Positions 24,834 to 38,195 of a stretch of DNA of 64,000 nucleotides are shown here, piece after piece. Source of the DNA: Neckera pumila (taxonomy: Eukaryota; Streptophyta; Bryopsida; Hypnales; Neckeraceae); contig OZ018409.1 in NCBI GenBank assembly GCA_963969595.1, positions 35,105,282 through 35,169,281 on the forward strand. Direction: 5' to 3'. The notes under the pieces are model-generated. The model was given only the letters and a program-made list of their open reading frames with translations, was not told where the DNA came from and searched no databases. The position numbers were made by a program, and so were the translations under genes. Within the stretch, counting starts at the first letter, position 1. Every line of letters begins with the position of its first letter.

Positions 24834-25597
24834 TGGTGCAATTGATGCAAAGGTTGTCCGATTGTTGTTGTCAGCATTCCAGAATTGGGTCACCTTGCTT
24901 TTATATTATATTATCAATCCTACTCTTATTACTCCTTGATGGAAAAGCTGCCTCTGCTTTTCTATACAAAACGGCCTAACCCAAATAAAATCCTAAGCCT
25001 GCTCAGTCACCAGAAACAGAGACCAGTTCAAACAGCAGCTGAGTTATTTCAAATATGCAACACCTGCATGTTGTCTATAACATGTTTTCTAAAATTATGC
25101 CCAAACTTCCAATCTCGAACTCTTCCAAGCCTCAGACTGAGGTCATCGACGTTCAAAATCTCTCGTTTCCACAACCCCTCCAGAGAATATCCAAGAAGTA
25201 AACCAGATGCCCTTACTCTATGGAGTGACAAGCAGATAGTTGTCGTCTGTTGTATTCGAAGAAACTCTAAAATTCATTAAAAATAAACAGACACATTGAG
25301 CTCGAGTTGGCTTCACTTACAATATAGTGAGTCACGTGTGTTTCACCAAAAGCTCCGACGTATGTGATCCAGACGTCAAGTTTTTTTTCGTTTACTCGCA
25401 CCATCATCGAGAAAGTTTTTCTCAGCTGATAACTACATCACTGTAGAGACTCTCGATCTGGTCCTCCCCATAAGCTGGGTAATTTGATTAGCTTAGTTGC
25501 GTATGCTCCGGTGAATGAGGGCTTGCAAGATATGCCATTCTTTTTCCACAGAGTTTTTCATCTTTAAAATTTTTTACGTTCCCACCATCATGAGCCT
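24834..25597. other. P450 3' flank
   Basis: This contains the presumed 3' UTR and downstream sequence. The open frame at 24885-25280 has no recognised motif and no supporting context. Nothing else was identified. Confidence 0.4.
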
Positions 25598-26075
25598 CGA
25601 TAGCGTAAACTACTCGCGGGACTTCTCCCGTTCATTCTGCGGGGAAGTTTCTGCGCCGTAATGTCCGATTACACGGGCAATTCGAGTAATCGGGGACTAC
25701 GGATTTTTCATCCGGCTCCAATTTATCATCCAGGTTTTCATTGAATTTTGCTTGTGCTTTACGTTGGGCAATACCCTTATCGTCGGGCATTGCGCCAAAT
25801 AATTGGCCCTCCTCGTCTGGCTCTGCCTTCCTCGTCGGCCAATTATTTGGCGCAATGCCCTCCTCTACGGGCATTGCCCTATACGTAAACCACTCTCAGG
25901 ATTCCTCCCGTTCATTTTGTGGGGTGGTTCTTGACTGCAATCCACGATTACTTGGATAAAATTGCGTAATCGAGCATTACGGTTTTTTCATCCGGTTCCA
26001 ACTCTCATCCTCAATTTCTCATCCTTTCCTGATTGTGATTTACGTCAGGCAACGCATTTGTTGTCGGGGATTGCC
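25598..26075. repeat. Direct repeat pair around a perfect fold-back
   Basis: Two diverged direct copies (about 25598-25799 and 25879-26075) share CTCCCGTTCATT, GATTAC..G, ATTACGG(A)TTTTTTCATCCGG and TTTACGT.GGCAA in the same order. Between them is a perfect 24-bp inverted repeat: arms 25785-25808 and 25837-25860, each containing GCGCCAAATAATTGG or its complement, with a 28-nt loop. The pairing extends imperfectly outward through GGGCAATACCC versus GGGCATTGCC. Both strands are open across it only because the palindrome reads the same both ways. It is probably a non-autonomous element or a small LTR-like remnant. Confidence 0.75.
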
Positions 26076-27365
26076 CTATACCAAAACCACTGTGTGCATC
26101 TCACTGTCTATAGCTTTAATTTCGTTGCAGCTCCTTGTCTTTCATCATCCAAATGGATTGGAAATGAAAATGCCTATAATCTTCTCAATACTTTTATTTT
26201 GTTGAATGCATAGAACGTGCACATGTGTACACGGTCCATTGGGATCGCAAAGATAGGTTTCTACAAAGATTAGGGGTCATCACCTATTTCTGCAAAGCAT
26301 TAGACATCATGGGAAAGAACAAAATTAAAGATACGGGTGAATGCAAGAAACACTTGTATTAATTTATGTCACACCTTCAAATTGGAAGTTGTTGTGTGGT
26401 ATAAGTTTTTGGGAAATGATGCAAACAACTTGAAACTCATATCAAAGTTGGACATACACGTCCCCAACGCGCTGCATTTTTTTGGATTTTTCCAAAATGA
26501 ATTGTGGAGGAGAAAGCGAATTTCAAAAAAATGTCACAAATTTAGTTTTGGAGGTTTCTAGTACTATAAAGTACCATTCTAAAGTTGTAACTTGGCATTC
26601 TTGTTTGTATGACTACCTTTCAACTTCTCATGCAAAGGATTTTGAAAACATTGCTTCTAGTGCCGTCTGGAAGGTACTAAAGTGTGATGACTTCAATTGT
26701 AATTTCTGAAAAACTCAGAAAACAAATTCAATTTTTGATTGTGCGGATGCCCTCTTGAATGACTTAGAAGAAATGGCCCTTTTTTTTTTACTTTTTTTAA
26801 ATCATTAAGTATTTATGAAAAATGAAAAAACAGAATTGCCATTTTTTATGAATTATGATAGTCTGTGGTTGAAAGTAGTATTCCAGCATAGTTAGTAGCA
26901 GTGCATAGTACTGGTGGAAGCCCACTTTGGATGGAAATCGCCCGGAAACAGTGGCAATCAAATTGTCAATCACCTTTGTGAACAATGAGAAGCAAACACG
27001 TGCCGCCCAGGCATTGCATCCAACATTAAATCAACTATCCACATGTCCTCTATTGTGACATTTTTAATACTCACAGTACTCGTAGTACACATAGTACTGG
27101 AAGAGAAAAAACCCAAAATGCAACAAATAGTACAAGTGTTTCTTACATTCACCCATTTGATCACCCCTATGATTGAATCACTTGGAAATTGGAGAGCATC
27201 AGTGATCCATGTCAAGTTACTAGTACAATGTAGGTACTGAGATGTCATAAATTTCTGCAGTTTGCAAGACACCTTTGATATGCAACTCTTGTACAGTACA
27301 ACCACTGGGTCTTGAAGATCTGATCTGGCGCATGATTAGTAACAATTTCGATGGAACAATTCAGC
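26076..27365. other. Intergenic DNA, nothing recognised
   Basis: Several short open frames are present but none carries a motif or splice context. TAGTAC-type words cluster at about 27070-27110 and 27225-27300 without forming a regular array. Confidence 0.4.
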
Positions 27366-27369
27366 TTTA

Positions 27370-28273
27370 ACCCCTAAAGTTCCTTGACTATATTCTCACC
27401 AAAAATGCTCCAAAAATGCCATTTCTAGAACAAGTACCAAATTTTTGAAAAATATCATTTCTGAACATGTAACCATAAGATCTTGTAGTACTCTGGTTTG
27501 AGAATGTGTGGAAAAAATTTCAGAATTTTCCATTGTGTAGATTGGAACATATTAGCATTTGAAGTGGCAAAAGTCCATTTTTTGGCCCTACAAAAAATTG
27601 GGCAGCTGCACTTCACAAGGTCAAATTATTATGAAAACAAATCTAAAATGGTTGTGCTTCTTCAGGGCAAGTTGGCTACATGCTTGAAAATTTTCAGATT
27701 ATTTGGAATTGTACGACATTTAGTAAAAAACAGTAAGTAGAAAGAATAGAGAATGATTTAAAACACAAAATTGTTAAGTTAATTATGGAATTGAAAAATG
27801 CCAATCCCAATGGTTGCAATGTTGTAATAAACAATCTACATCCTACAATTTTTATTTTTTTTTAAATATTGAAAATTGAGTGAAATAAACAACTTCAAAG
27901 TTTATTTTAGAGTAGACAATCCATAACTGCCCGCAAACTAAAAATCCTTGTAACGTTTGACTCATTGATCAGAATGGAATGATTCAAAGCTTTGCAAGTA
28001 TATATAAATATAATAAACCAATTTCAAATTTTTATTTTTGAAAAAAGTGATTTTTTTTTGTCTGCCCAACCTGCCTGAATTGAGAAACAAACCACATATT
28101 AGGCCATAACTTTTGACTCGTATTTCCAAATGTCATGAAATTTGGTGCATATGAAAGATATTCCTTGTCCCCACCTTCAATAAAATTTCAGTCCAAAATA
28201 TGCAAATCTCCAGTCACACGTACCTGCCCAAAATTTCTATGTTGCCAAAAAAAGCATGTTGGTCCTTTAGCGG
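27370..28273 (+). mobile_element. Complete CCCCTAAAG/TTAA element, 904 bp
   Basis: The left end is CCCCTAAAGTTCCTTG. The right end is GGTCCTTTAGCGG, one mismatch from the inverted left end. Both flanks are TTAA (27366-27369 and 28274-28277). The interior has no coding capacity and aligns along its length with the element at 39382-40946 once the nested insertion is removed there. Its uninterrupted stretch near 28180-28200 provides the empty site for that nested insertion. Confidence 0.85.
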
Positions 28274-28721
28274 TTAACTTGCTTATAGCACATGCGTTCG
28301 TCATTGGACTTTCAGGCATTCACTCTACTTTGAGGTGGGTCATTAATTATTCTGCAATTACTCTAAGGTGTGCAATTGCAACTTTGATGCCAAACTAACT
28401 GTCTAACACCTAATTCTACAAGCATTAAATACAAAAAAATTGTTTAAAATTTATAATTATTAGCAGCTGCCAAAAAGTAAAGTGAAACAACTTGAAAGTT
28501 TTGACAAATGAGTAGTACTTGTTGGAGTGATCTGATAAAGGGAGACCATTGCCGTTTGTTGCACTGTTTCAATATCCAACAATACAGCGAGTTGTTGTCG
28601 TCCAACTTCAAGCAAGTTGGGTCCTAACGTCCTTGTTCTTTGAATGTAAATCAGTTGGGATTTTGATTCTGTTATTGATCAAGTAGTACTCTCTGGACAA
28701 TGAAGTTTTTGAATTTTGAAT

Positions 28722-29912
28722 TCAATTCACGATGCAATAAAGTGATATGATATGGCTTTGGCAAATAAGTAATCTGTATCCCATGGCCTGTAGCCTTTGC
28801 ATACGTTGAAAAAGTTTGGAAAACAACGTTGTTACTAGCCTGATTGAATAATATTGCTTCGGGACATCCTGAGCCACCATTACCTTACCAATTTTATGAA
28901 GATTTTTGTTTGTTACTACCATACCAATAGGAAGAATTCCTAAGTAAATACTAACTTCTTTTCTTGACAAAATGTGGGCTAAAACCTTCCCTGATTCAAT
29001 TTGAGTCTTGAGTAGAACGGGCAAGCATTGTTTTCAAAGTGTTGTAGCGTTGTCAACTTGTATCTACTTCACTTTGCTTGGGGGAGATGATGATGCGTGC
29101 CAATTGCCATTGTGCCTTTGCATGACCACCTGTTTAAAACAATAGATGCCTTTTCAAACTTGTACTTACTTCATGTAGCCTTGTGGAGTGAGCTTCAGCT
29201 GTTGCCATTTCTGTGGCAACTTCATAAGTTCTTTTATAATTCCAACAAATTCTTCATTGACTCCTTTTTCTAATTTTGAACAATGGACTTGAACAAGTGA
29301 CTCAATTTCAGTTGCTTGTTGTCTTTGTAAAGGTAGAAGTTTTTGCCTTGAGGTTTATCTCAGATTGCATGCTTTCTTCAACCTCTTTTGTCAACAACTC
29401 TATTTCTTGACATTGTGACGCAATCAGGGCATCAGACATAACTAAAGCATTCTGCAGACTGGAATATTCATCTTGCTATGCTAAAATTCATGCTATATGG
29501 CTAGGAATTGCCATCCTTCATATTAGAATGTCATATGCATTGAATTGTAATTTCTCAAGGTTAGCTTGCTTCTAATCCTTTGTTCAAAACTTGTATCTCA
29601 AATTCCAATTGTTCTTTGAATAACAGCATGGTCTAAAAAGTTATTTTCACTTTGTAGATTACAAGGATATATCAATGAACCGTCTTTGCCATCTCTACAA
29701 ATTCTAACAAATATTTAATATCACTGAATCGTGGTCCTTTTTTGGTAATAGGATCTAATGGATAAACTTTCGTGTCCAACCACAAGTCAAGATTAGTGTG
29801 ACCAGCCTGGCTGCATCCACTGAATTCTAACTTTCTACATAACATTGTTAAACTAGCTAAGGTGCTTCCCCCAGGTGGAGGTATAATTCCTCCTAAGATG
29901 CCTGGGGGAGAA
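28722..29912 (-). pseudogene. Decayed coding region of unknown identity
   Basis: On the minus strand a broken frame can be followed from about 29910 down to 28722. Readable parts include GIIPPPGGSTLASLTMLCRK, then KVYPLDPITKKGPRFSDIKY, a Gln/Glu-rich helical segment near 29440-29200 (SQCQEIELLTKEVEE, ATEIESLVQVHCSKLEKGVN) and a final 100-codon open stretch (28722-29024) containing KIGKVMVAQDVPKQYYS. There are at least two frameshifts and several stops. I do not recognise the protein. The coiled-coil-like middle and Pro-rich start could fit a retroelement gag or a cellular coiled-coil gene. No reverse transcriptase motif is nearby. Confidence 0.5.
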
Positions 29913-31982
29913 TTAGGTTATAATGTGACAAACCTAGTTGGTTGAGCATCAGGACTTTATCTTTGTATTCTCAGTGACTAGAACCTCATTCGTTGGGGGG
30001 TCCTAATTTTTGGGAGAGCAAAAGGGAACCCCCCAATGAAGATTAATAATCTTATGTAATTTGCTCATGTATCATTTGACTTCTCATAATCAACAACTGA
30101 TACTTGAAATTCAAGGAAACCGGCACCTTATACGGTGCATCAAGAATAGCTTCCATATTATCAAAGCAAACAAAAAAATAAAATAAAAAAATGAAACGAC
30201 AATAATGGCTGCACAATATTAGACCAATGTACAAAGTTAAGTTCTTGTAGTCTAGGGGCTATTCCATGAGCTATTCATGGAGCTAAGTTCTTGCAATCAA
30301 GTGTAGAAATCTGAAAGGCTACCAATGAAAGATGTTTGGACGCCTTAAGAGACACCTAGACGGCATCAGAAAGTGCAAAATTCATAGTGGTGCAAAATTC
30401 TAGCCACCAAATCAAAAACTAGGTGCCACACAATACCACCAAACTTGCCAGCTTAGTGACAATGCACAGCAAACGAATGCCTCCAATACAAAAACTTCAC
30501 AAGTGGATTGTGACGGGTGATTAAATGAAAGACCGGTACCAAAACATTGTTACAAATGCAGTGCCAAAGCTTCATTTTGCAATAACTTTAGAAGCATGAC
30601 TCGTATGAACTTGAAATTTTTAGTGGAGAGTCTTCTTATGAGCTTAATCATATCTCATATTTTTTTTTTTAAATTCAAAAATCATTTAAACTAATTTGTC
30701 ACGTTTTGAGTTTTAGGGTTTTAACTACGTAAGGAGTCCCTAAATTTAATGATTTGGAGCTGAAATTTCTATGGTATATTTCCATAGTAGGAACTCATGT
30801 TTCTACCAAAGGGCATTAAAAAATATTTTATTTTGTATCCTCTATGTCCATGCAAAGAGGGCTCCCTTGCGCATGCAATTCTAAACATTGAAGATGGTTT
30901 TAGGATCATTTTTTTGGTGAAATCTCTTTACCATGAAGTCTTCTCAAATGGCATTTTCCAGTTGTTTTTTAAATTACTTTTCCTATTTTTTACAAATTAA
31001 AATGTTAAAGTATGTATTTTCTTGCGATTTTGCACTTTCTTAGTTCTCCTATTTAAAGAATCTTTTTTGCTTTTCCTTCATAGGGTATCTCCTTCTTATA
31101 GGTGTATACGTTACAACCCTAACCAACAATTTGATCTGGGACATTGGTTTGAATGTGGCCTGCCCACTGTACTACCAATTGGTAGCAGTTGGCAATTGGA
31201 ATGAAGATAACTAATTTTTAATGGCCTTTTGAAGGCTCCATATTTTTTCTAATGAAAAAGAAATAAAAAGATAGAACACTTTTCAATTGCTGGAAGTTGA
31301 ATCTACAACAAACATGTGATCATACTTGGGAGACAAGTCTTTAGATGAAGTGTCTACATCAATACACTAATACAACCGGTCTTCATCTCTACACCCCACT
31401 GGCAAGGGCACAAAATTAGTGTCACTACATTTTTTTCTCCAAGAATATAGCAGTATAGCACAATACTATGTAAACATGCCTGAAGAGTGAAGTCATCTGC
31501 TGTTTCCATCGCTGAATGATGTTATGAAGCTCCAGTCCATGACTCTTGATGTGAAAATAGTTTTGATAAAGCAAAAAATATTGAAGCAAATGACTTCAAA
31601 TTAATATCAAGGTACAAGAGGAAGAGATTCAATCGCTTGCTCAAAAAATCATGACACCTCTGACAAACACCTGAAGATCCTCACAGGTGCTTACAGGTTA
31701 AGCTTTTTATGGTACAATTATACATCCAAACCCAGAAGAATATTATAATAGACTCTATGAGCCCTTTCATCAGTTTTACAATGAATCATCCCTCAGGTGC
31801 TGTAAACTAGTAAAGATTACTTGATTGCTAAATCTCAACAGACAGATCCTCGGCTGCCACATATCATGAGTAAATATCTGTTAACGATGAAGTTTAGATC
31901 GGGAGGAATCTGAGTCGACTTGTGCAAAGTCATTTGCTGTTTTACATCAGAGTGCAGATTTTATAAAATAGTATTCATTCTC
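29913..31982. other. Intergenic DNA with a small hairpin
   Basis: An inverted repeat at about 29994-30040 has arms TTGGGGGGT and ACCCCCCAA around a 25-nt loop. A second, imperfect one at about 29869-29912 pairs CCCCCAGG with CCTGGGGG. The 3' UTR of the coiled-coil gene should occupy the last few hundred bases. The open frames at 30797-31000 and 31022-31204 are unsupported. Confidence 0.45.
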
Positions 31983-34900
31983 TTAGGTCCTCTTCTTGGG
32001 GACTCCCATTGTTACCATCTGGTCAACTTCTTCATCATTCATGTCCAAACCAACATCTGGCCCATCAACGCTCAACTCGTCTTCATTAAACTCAATCTGG
32101 TGATACTCCACGACTTCATGCAAAAACTGGTTCTCCCTTGCATAATTTGCATTCTCTTGCTGCAAACGCTGTTTCTCAGCGAGCAAGGTCTCAAGTTGAA
32201 GCCTCACCTACAAGAAAAAGAAGAGGCCAGTGGAAGATTATGAGTCAGGTCAGCTTCAGACATCCAAGAATGACGTGGGGACTTCAGATACGAATAAAAG
32301 ATGTACCAGCACACAGTAACAGAACCATGTGGCTCAAGAATTGCTTGAAAGGAACCCGATACCACACAATTTGTCTACCACCAGAAGTACAAATAAACAG
32401 ATAATTTTACCAGGTCATCCTCATCTGGTCTTGTTCCCTTAACCACACTCTCACGAAGCCTCCGGTTCTCTTCCTCAAGCTGAGCACAGCGATCTCTTAG
32501 AAACGTCAGATCCCCCCTTACAGTCTTCAATTCCCGCAACAACATCTTCGCCTTCGATGCCATAGCCATTGCTACCTGAGACCAAGCAGGGACCAGAATT
32601 TCAAACACGAGGCTTAGTGACACTGATTTCTGAGTCCAAGCTTAACTCAGTTTGACCTGATATCTGAATCTATGCTCATTCTCCTGTTAACCCCTAGATG
32701 TAGCCATTTGATCCTTCACTGCATCTACAATAAGCATGAATGTAAAATCGTGGAAAAGCATCCTCGATGACGCAATGCACAAGCTTGTGGTCAACCCGCT
32801 CCCACATGCAAACAAAGACTGATATAACCCAAAATGATTAAACAAACACAGAATTAAGCTTTAACTTGGTTTTCAAAGAACTCCCATCACGGTCTAAATA
32901 CTGTATATCGCCCCATAACCCGGTCACTACATACTACTCAAACAGGGGCGACAATTTAGACTAAAAGCAGTCAATTTCAGAGAAAGCTAAACAGTTTAAA
33001 TGCTCTACATATTGCTAGGAAAGAAATTCATATCATACGTCACGAGAAGCTTTCAGTTGAACGTCTCCAGATAGGCCTGTATCGTCTGGTTTACCAGTCC
33101 CATCCGGTTTTTCGACTGAGCCTCGCAAAGAAGCAGAGGGACTGATAGAAGGCGACTTCTTCCAAAGGGGCACACTTTTTCGCAAAATACTACTTCGCGG
33201 TTCTGGAGTCAGAATTTCAGTGGCTTTTGATTCCACCATATTCAACCCTTCCTGCATCAAGAGAATGCAAATAAATGTTAAAAATTGTAAAAGCACACCA
33301 CCCGCCAGATAGAGTTGAACTTTGAATACAACATGAAAGAGATTCATCAGGACTACACAAATCAGCAACTGCAACTGCAGGCCGCCAAATTTCATCAAGT
33401 AGACTGGATCCTGGTTCGTATTGTTTTCACGTCTACTGCAAATAGCTCTGTCACTTGCCATTTCAGAATCCAATTACAGGGGTCTGATTATTAGCAGTTA
33501 TATCTTTCATAATTTGGGGCATTCATGCCAATCGTTGATTAAATACAAGTCCTGGTAACCAGTTATTCGACGGCATACCTCGATGGCAGTTCCAAGTGTA
33601 TCACCTAGAAGACTCAGGGAGGAAGCAATAGCATCCAGTCCTTTTTGCAACATCGGCCCTTCAGTTCCCTTCCCTGCACTGCCTTCTACTGTTTGCTTCA
33701 CTTCAGGCACCTGTGCTTTCCAAGCAGGACTTCTCAGCAACATATTGCCAAAAAACTACAGCCTGTCCAATAGTGTATCTACTTGCAAACTGAATGCTCA
33801 AACAATAAAGCCATCAAATACAGCATAAAATGAAAATCAACAAAAACTCTACTCCTTACACTTACCACTGAATGAGGAATTTCAGTTTATGTGCTATTAA
33901 TGACAAGTCAAACAACAGTTCCTACCAGGAAGCCAGTACAATAATTGAGTACAAGGAGAAGAGGATGAATCGGTGCATCAAGAATCCAACTGAGTGAAAG
34001 ATTGCTAGACAAGAGCTTAAAACACATATGACTACATAAACGCACATTCAGTAGCCGTTTCATATCACTTATCAAGTAACCCAGCTTTGATAATGACTCT
34101 TTGCGTCTTGCCACCCTTAATTCATAACACAGCAACGATACATGAAGCCTAAAGTGCAAAACAACGAAAGGGCATGACATTTCCTTATACTAAAGCACGA
34201 ACGAAAGACTAATGAAGATCCCAGATTCCTGCCGAAACATAAGAGAACTATGAATTACGAAGAAAAGGATCGGTCTACTCTAGGGGGATTTAGAAAATTA
34301 GCATCTAGAGACTACATCCAACTAGCTTGAAGGCATTATGCATTCTAAACCACATGAAGGATTTGCACAAAACGAACGGTGTGTTTAGCACGCGAATATT
34401 GAGGATCGAGATGACTTCGTTTGAAAGCATAAACATAAAACAATTAAATTGCAAGGTGGTAAGAAGAGAGACATGCGAGTGACAGCCCCAAAGAATTGAT
34501 AGCAATGTTACAATTACTACTAAACCAGAGAAACCAAAAAAAAGTGGACCCGATAAAAAAGGAACGTAGGTGTGACAAACAGACGTCTCTCACCAATTCA
34601 AGGACAACACAAGTAGCTTTGAGATCAAAGCCTCGGAAACCTATCACCCAACTTACTTTATGTCCTTCATGAACATATTGTCTGTTACCATTCCAGAACC
34701 AACGAAATTCCAAGATAGGAATAACCATGAAAACCCACCCGGAGAAAACCAGAAGAACAGTAATGACAAGAAGATTGATTGATTGAGATTTAAGAGCTCT
34801 TTAAAAACACCTTAAATGGAAAATGTGGATGGTCCAAGAATTGCCCTAAAAAAGAACTATCTGCCCTAACTGAGAGAAGTCATATAATCACAATTCGTGT

Positions 34901-37844
34901 GGTCAAGGACGAGGTGTCGCGTTCCAAGCTCATTCATGTGGTACTGGAGTTGGCTGATGATCAAGGATTGTCGAAAGAATCTAAAACCGAATACAGTATC
35001 TCATCTCAAAAAATCTCTCCACAAATTCATATATCCGAGATTATGCTCTAATCCCGCTCCTACGAGGGGCAGAAATCGGGTTACAACTGATCCTTGCTAA
35101 GCGAGTGAATTCAGAGTATGGAGTGCTGTATCAGCGTACAAATAATCGCTTTATAACTCCACAGCCTCTGATAATTACCCATGCAGGCGTCTTGCTATCA
35201 GAAACATGACAACGTTGATCGCTAGAACATTATGCCACAATGGCGTTAAACCCATCTCGAGACAGAAAAATCATCTCGCGTCCTCAGAGATTTAAACTAC
35301 CAGTCGTCCTGGAGTTTCGGGTTGATGAGTCATAGAAATTAGATACAGACGACAGCATAAGCAGCCTCTGAAAGATTCTTTTGAAACCAAGTCTCAGCTG
35401 CACCCTCCAAAGCGTACGCTGGAGGGGTTAAGATAGAGGTAATGACGTGAAAGTTCACAAACCTGGTCAACACTCGGTGGATTTTCTACAGCTTCTTTCT
35501 GAATAAGGACAGGGTCTTTCCTAGATTCGCTGTCAGATTCAGAAGAGGGGATCCCATCTTCCAGGAGCACTGCCCTGGCCTTGTTTGTGAATGTAGTCCA
35601 GCTCCAAAATTTACCATCGGAAGATGACCTTTCGGGATCCAAAGGACTCCGAGGACTTTGCAATGAACCTCCTTGTACTGATAACTCAGAACTCTATCAA
35701 AAACACACAAAGAACCGATCACCCTGTTATGGCAAAAAGATTTCCCATCGTGTCGTCACATACTATGACTGCAACTATGCAGCTAACTGCATCAAGATGC
35801 ATTGACAGTAAAAATATACTTGTCACAATCCCAACTTATACTACAACGTATCCCCAAAATAGAAGATGAATGCAAACCGACATTAAGCTTTTCGTGTCCA
35901 GCGCAAGGGAGAGAATCTTGAACTCAAGAACTACCACCGAAAGAAAAGGTTCTTAACTTCCAAAATTCTGCAATAACAACGTCGCAAACAAACAAACAAA
36001 CAAACAAACAATGTCCAACCATAATGTGAATTCGAATTAAATCATGGAATCCCAGAGGTATAAAACTTTAGCCAAAATGAGTTCAAATCTAATGAGAGTG
36101 AAATGCCAGAGGATGAACTAATCTGCTAGCATATATTAACCCTGTATCACAACCCGAGGAGGAACTTCAGCCCTGTCAGATTTACACATTTCCACTGGCT
36201 GCAACTGGAAAAAAATTAAAAATAATAATAAAGAGGCAACTATAGATGGGAACATATGATAAGAACAAGAACTTCACACACTGTCAAGTTGATAAGGAGA
36301 GAAAGATTTGAAGAAGAAATGTACTAAGACGAAATGTAAGAATGTGAGAACGAATGCACATAAATTGGGAACAGTATCTTCGACTCCAGAAGAACATAAA
36401 TGAGCTGCGAAGGTGTCGACAAACGTAACACAAGCTTTTCAGTACTCACTATCATTCCCTCCACCAACGGATATTCTACACTAACAGACAGAGACTGCCG
36501 CTCAGAATCCCATAAGAATGCTGTGCTGTTCCAGCGTCATTATTTGTGTTATTCCTTATCGGAGGCACAATACATATCAACTTGAGAACATAAGAAAACA
36601 GAGATAACACTGTTGTCATGTATTAGAGTGCAAACAAATGAAGACATTAAACAGTGAGTCAGAGGTCAGAAAGTGAAAATCAACCGTCCTCGTGAGACCT
36701 CAAAGAAGGTCAAACTAATGGGGAAAGTAATCAGACTTCATCAACAAGCATATGGCCGCTTCCGCATGCCACCAAGAAGAAGAAAAAAAGATTATAGACT
36801 CTACTGCGCTGGAAAACGTTCAGCAATCCGATTAGGCCTTAACCTACTCCTCCGACAGATAAATTATTCAAGTCACTGCTCTACTGCAAAGAGCATGACT
36901 CACTGCACATGACATCATCCTCTCTCTCACAAGCACTCATGCCTTAAAAGACTCCAAATTAATACTCCGTAAATATCTTCCAAGACAACACTCTCACGCA
37001 GCAACATCAACTCGACTGTACTTCTCAGTTCTTCGTCCGAAAGGTAGGAAATCTAACATACTACGAAATGAAGGAAATTACACTTCAGGAACAACACAAG
37101 CTTCAAACTCCTAGCCAACACTAATTATCTCAAAACACAAGCCGTAAACTCAGGCACACGTCTCCCATCCTATTTCTCCCTTCGCTTACTCTGCTCACAT
37201 GTCACGGCATCACACGAAGACTTCCAGCGCATCATAGAGGCTTACTCTTCTAAGAAGCCTTCATGACTTGCGCGCACAGTTACAAAGAACGGTGTACGAG
37301 AACGTCCTCGCTCCTATTTGAACGTTTTTCAATTACATCTAAAACGTAACACCTCAAGATAACGGCATAACGAAAAAGAACAAAGAAAACTATTAACCAA
37401 AACCTCAATCCGAAAATTCAAATCCGAAATAAATGACAAATGCTTCCTTCCATTGCTAACAAGTCACGTAAACCAGCTTCCTCGCTCCTATTTGAACGTT
37501 TTTCAATTACATCTAAAACGTAACACCTCAAGATAACAACGAAAAAGAACAAAAACTATTTACAAAAAACTCAATCCAAAAACTCAAATCCGAAATAAAC
37601 GACAATGCTTCCTTCCTTCCAATGCTAACAAGCCACGTAAACCAGCTTCCTCGGCAACAAAACAACAATGCAGCAGCTTGCACACACGGATCCTTAACCG
37701 GCATGATGAAAAGAACCAAATCTAAGCCATCACAGAAACTCTCCTCCCTCCGCGCACCCTCCCTCTCAACATATATAAGCCAACGAATTTCACCTCTTTC
37801 AGCCGAAGCTGCTGCTCCGTCGTCGGTGTGGCGGTGTCCTCCAT
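31983..37844 (-). CDS. Plant coiled-coil protein of unknown function
   Basis: The model has six exons in transcript order: 37844-37794, 35693-35463, 33755-33579, 33251-33039, 32575-32411 and 32207-31983. All introns are phase 0 and GT-AG, giving 353 residues. The start [17 protein letters not shown] follows a 5' region with much higher G+C. The N-terminal half is Ser/Pro-rich ([20 protein letters not shown], 32-51) and probably disordered. A middle helical part has [20 protein letters not shown]. The C-terminal part (about 228-320) is a strong coiled coil ([52 protein letters not shown]) ending in [12 protein letters not shown] and an acidic tail. The combination resembles plant proteins annotated only as GRIP/coiled-coil or tropomyosin-like, which is from memory and untested. 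No catalytic motif is present. The first intron is long (2.1 kb) and holds a local duplication. Confidence 0.85.
35987..36010. repeat. (CAAA)n microsatellite in intron 1 of the coiled-coil gene
   Basis: About six uninterrupted copies of a 4-base CAAA unit are present, in the transcribed but spliced-out part of the gene. Confidence 0.9.
37308..37651. repeat. Tandem duplication of about 173 bp in intron 1 of the coiled-coil gene
   Basis: Two direct copies, 37308-37480 and 37482-37651, both start CTCGCTCCTATTTGAACG and end CACGTAAACCAGCTTC. The first 55 bases or so are identical and the rest differs by a few substitutions and small indels, so the duplication is recent. It lies close to exon 1. 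Confidence 0.92.
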
Positions 37845-38195
37845 AACGATTTGCGCCTGCCGTCCTTCACCAATGACAAAAAACAGACGGAATCCGAGCG
37901 AGGCAAAGGAATCGGAAGAAGGACGACACAATGTGAGTGAGTCCAGAGCTTCAACGTGAGCGTGGCTCGGAGAAAACAACTGGGGAAACGGGAAGACAGC
38001 GAGATTTTGAATGGGGGCAGCGGCAATGACGGGCGGTGTGGAAGGGGTCAAACGTGCGCAAGGGACAAAAGTGGCAGGAGCTCCAAATCTGGAGCGGACT
38101 GAAGTCACGGCGGTTCTCCCGTACGAGGGTGAGTGGAGCTCTCATACTCACTTTTTGAAATCTTACCGCTTTTTTTTATTTTTTCTTACCGGTAA
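37845..38195 (-). promoter_or_regulatory. Promoter and leader region of the coiled-coil gene
   Basis: G+C-rich sequence lies immediately upstream of the minus-strand start codon. An open frame overlaps the leader in the same frame as exon 1 (from 38108), so an N-terminally extended protein is formally possible. The ATG at 37844 is preferred because the conserved downstream exons join it cleanly and the extension is low-complexity. No TATA box can be fixed. Confidence 0.4.

Noticed and set aside
25632..25959. Two opposite-strand open frames with a similar repeated peptide
   Set aside because: The similarity is produced by the 24-bp palindrome reading alike on both strands; there is no independent coding evidence.
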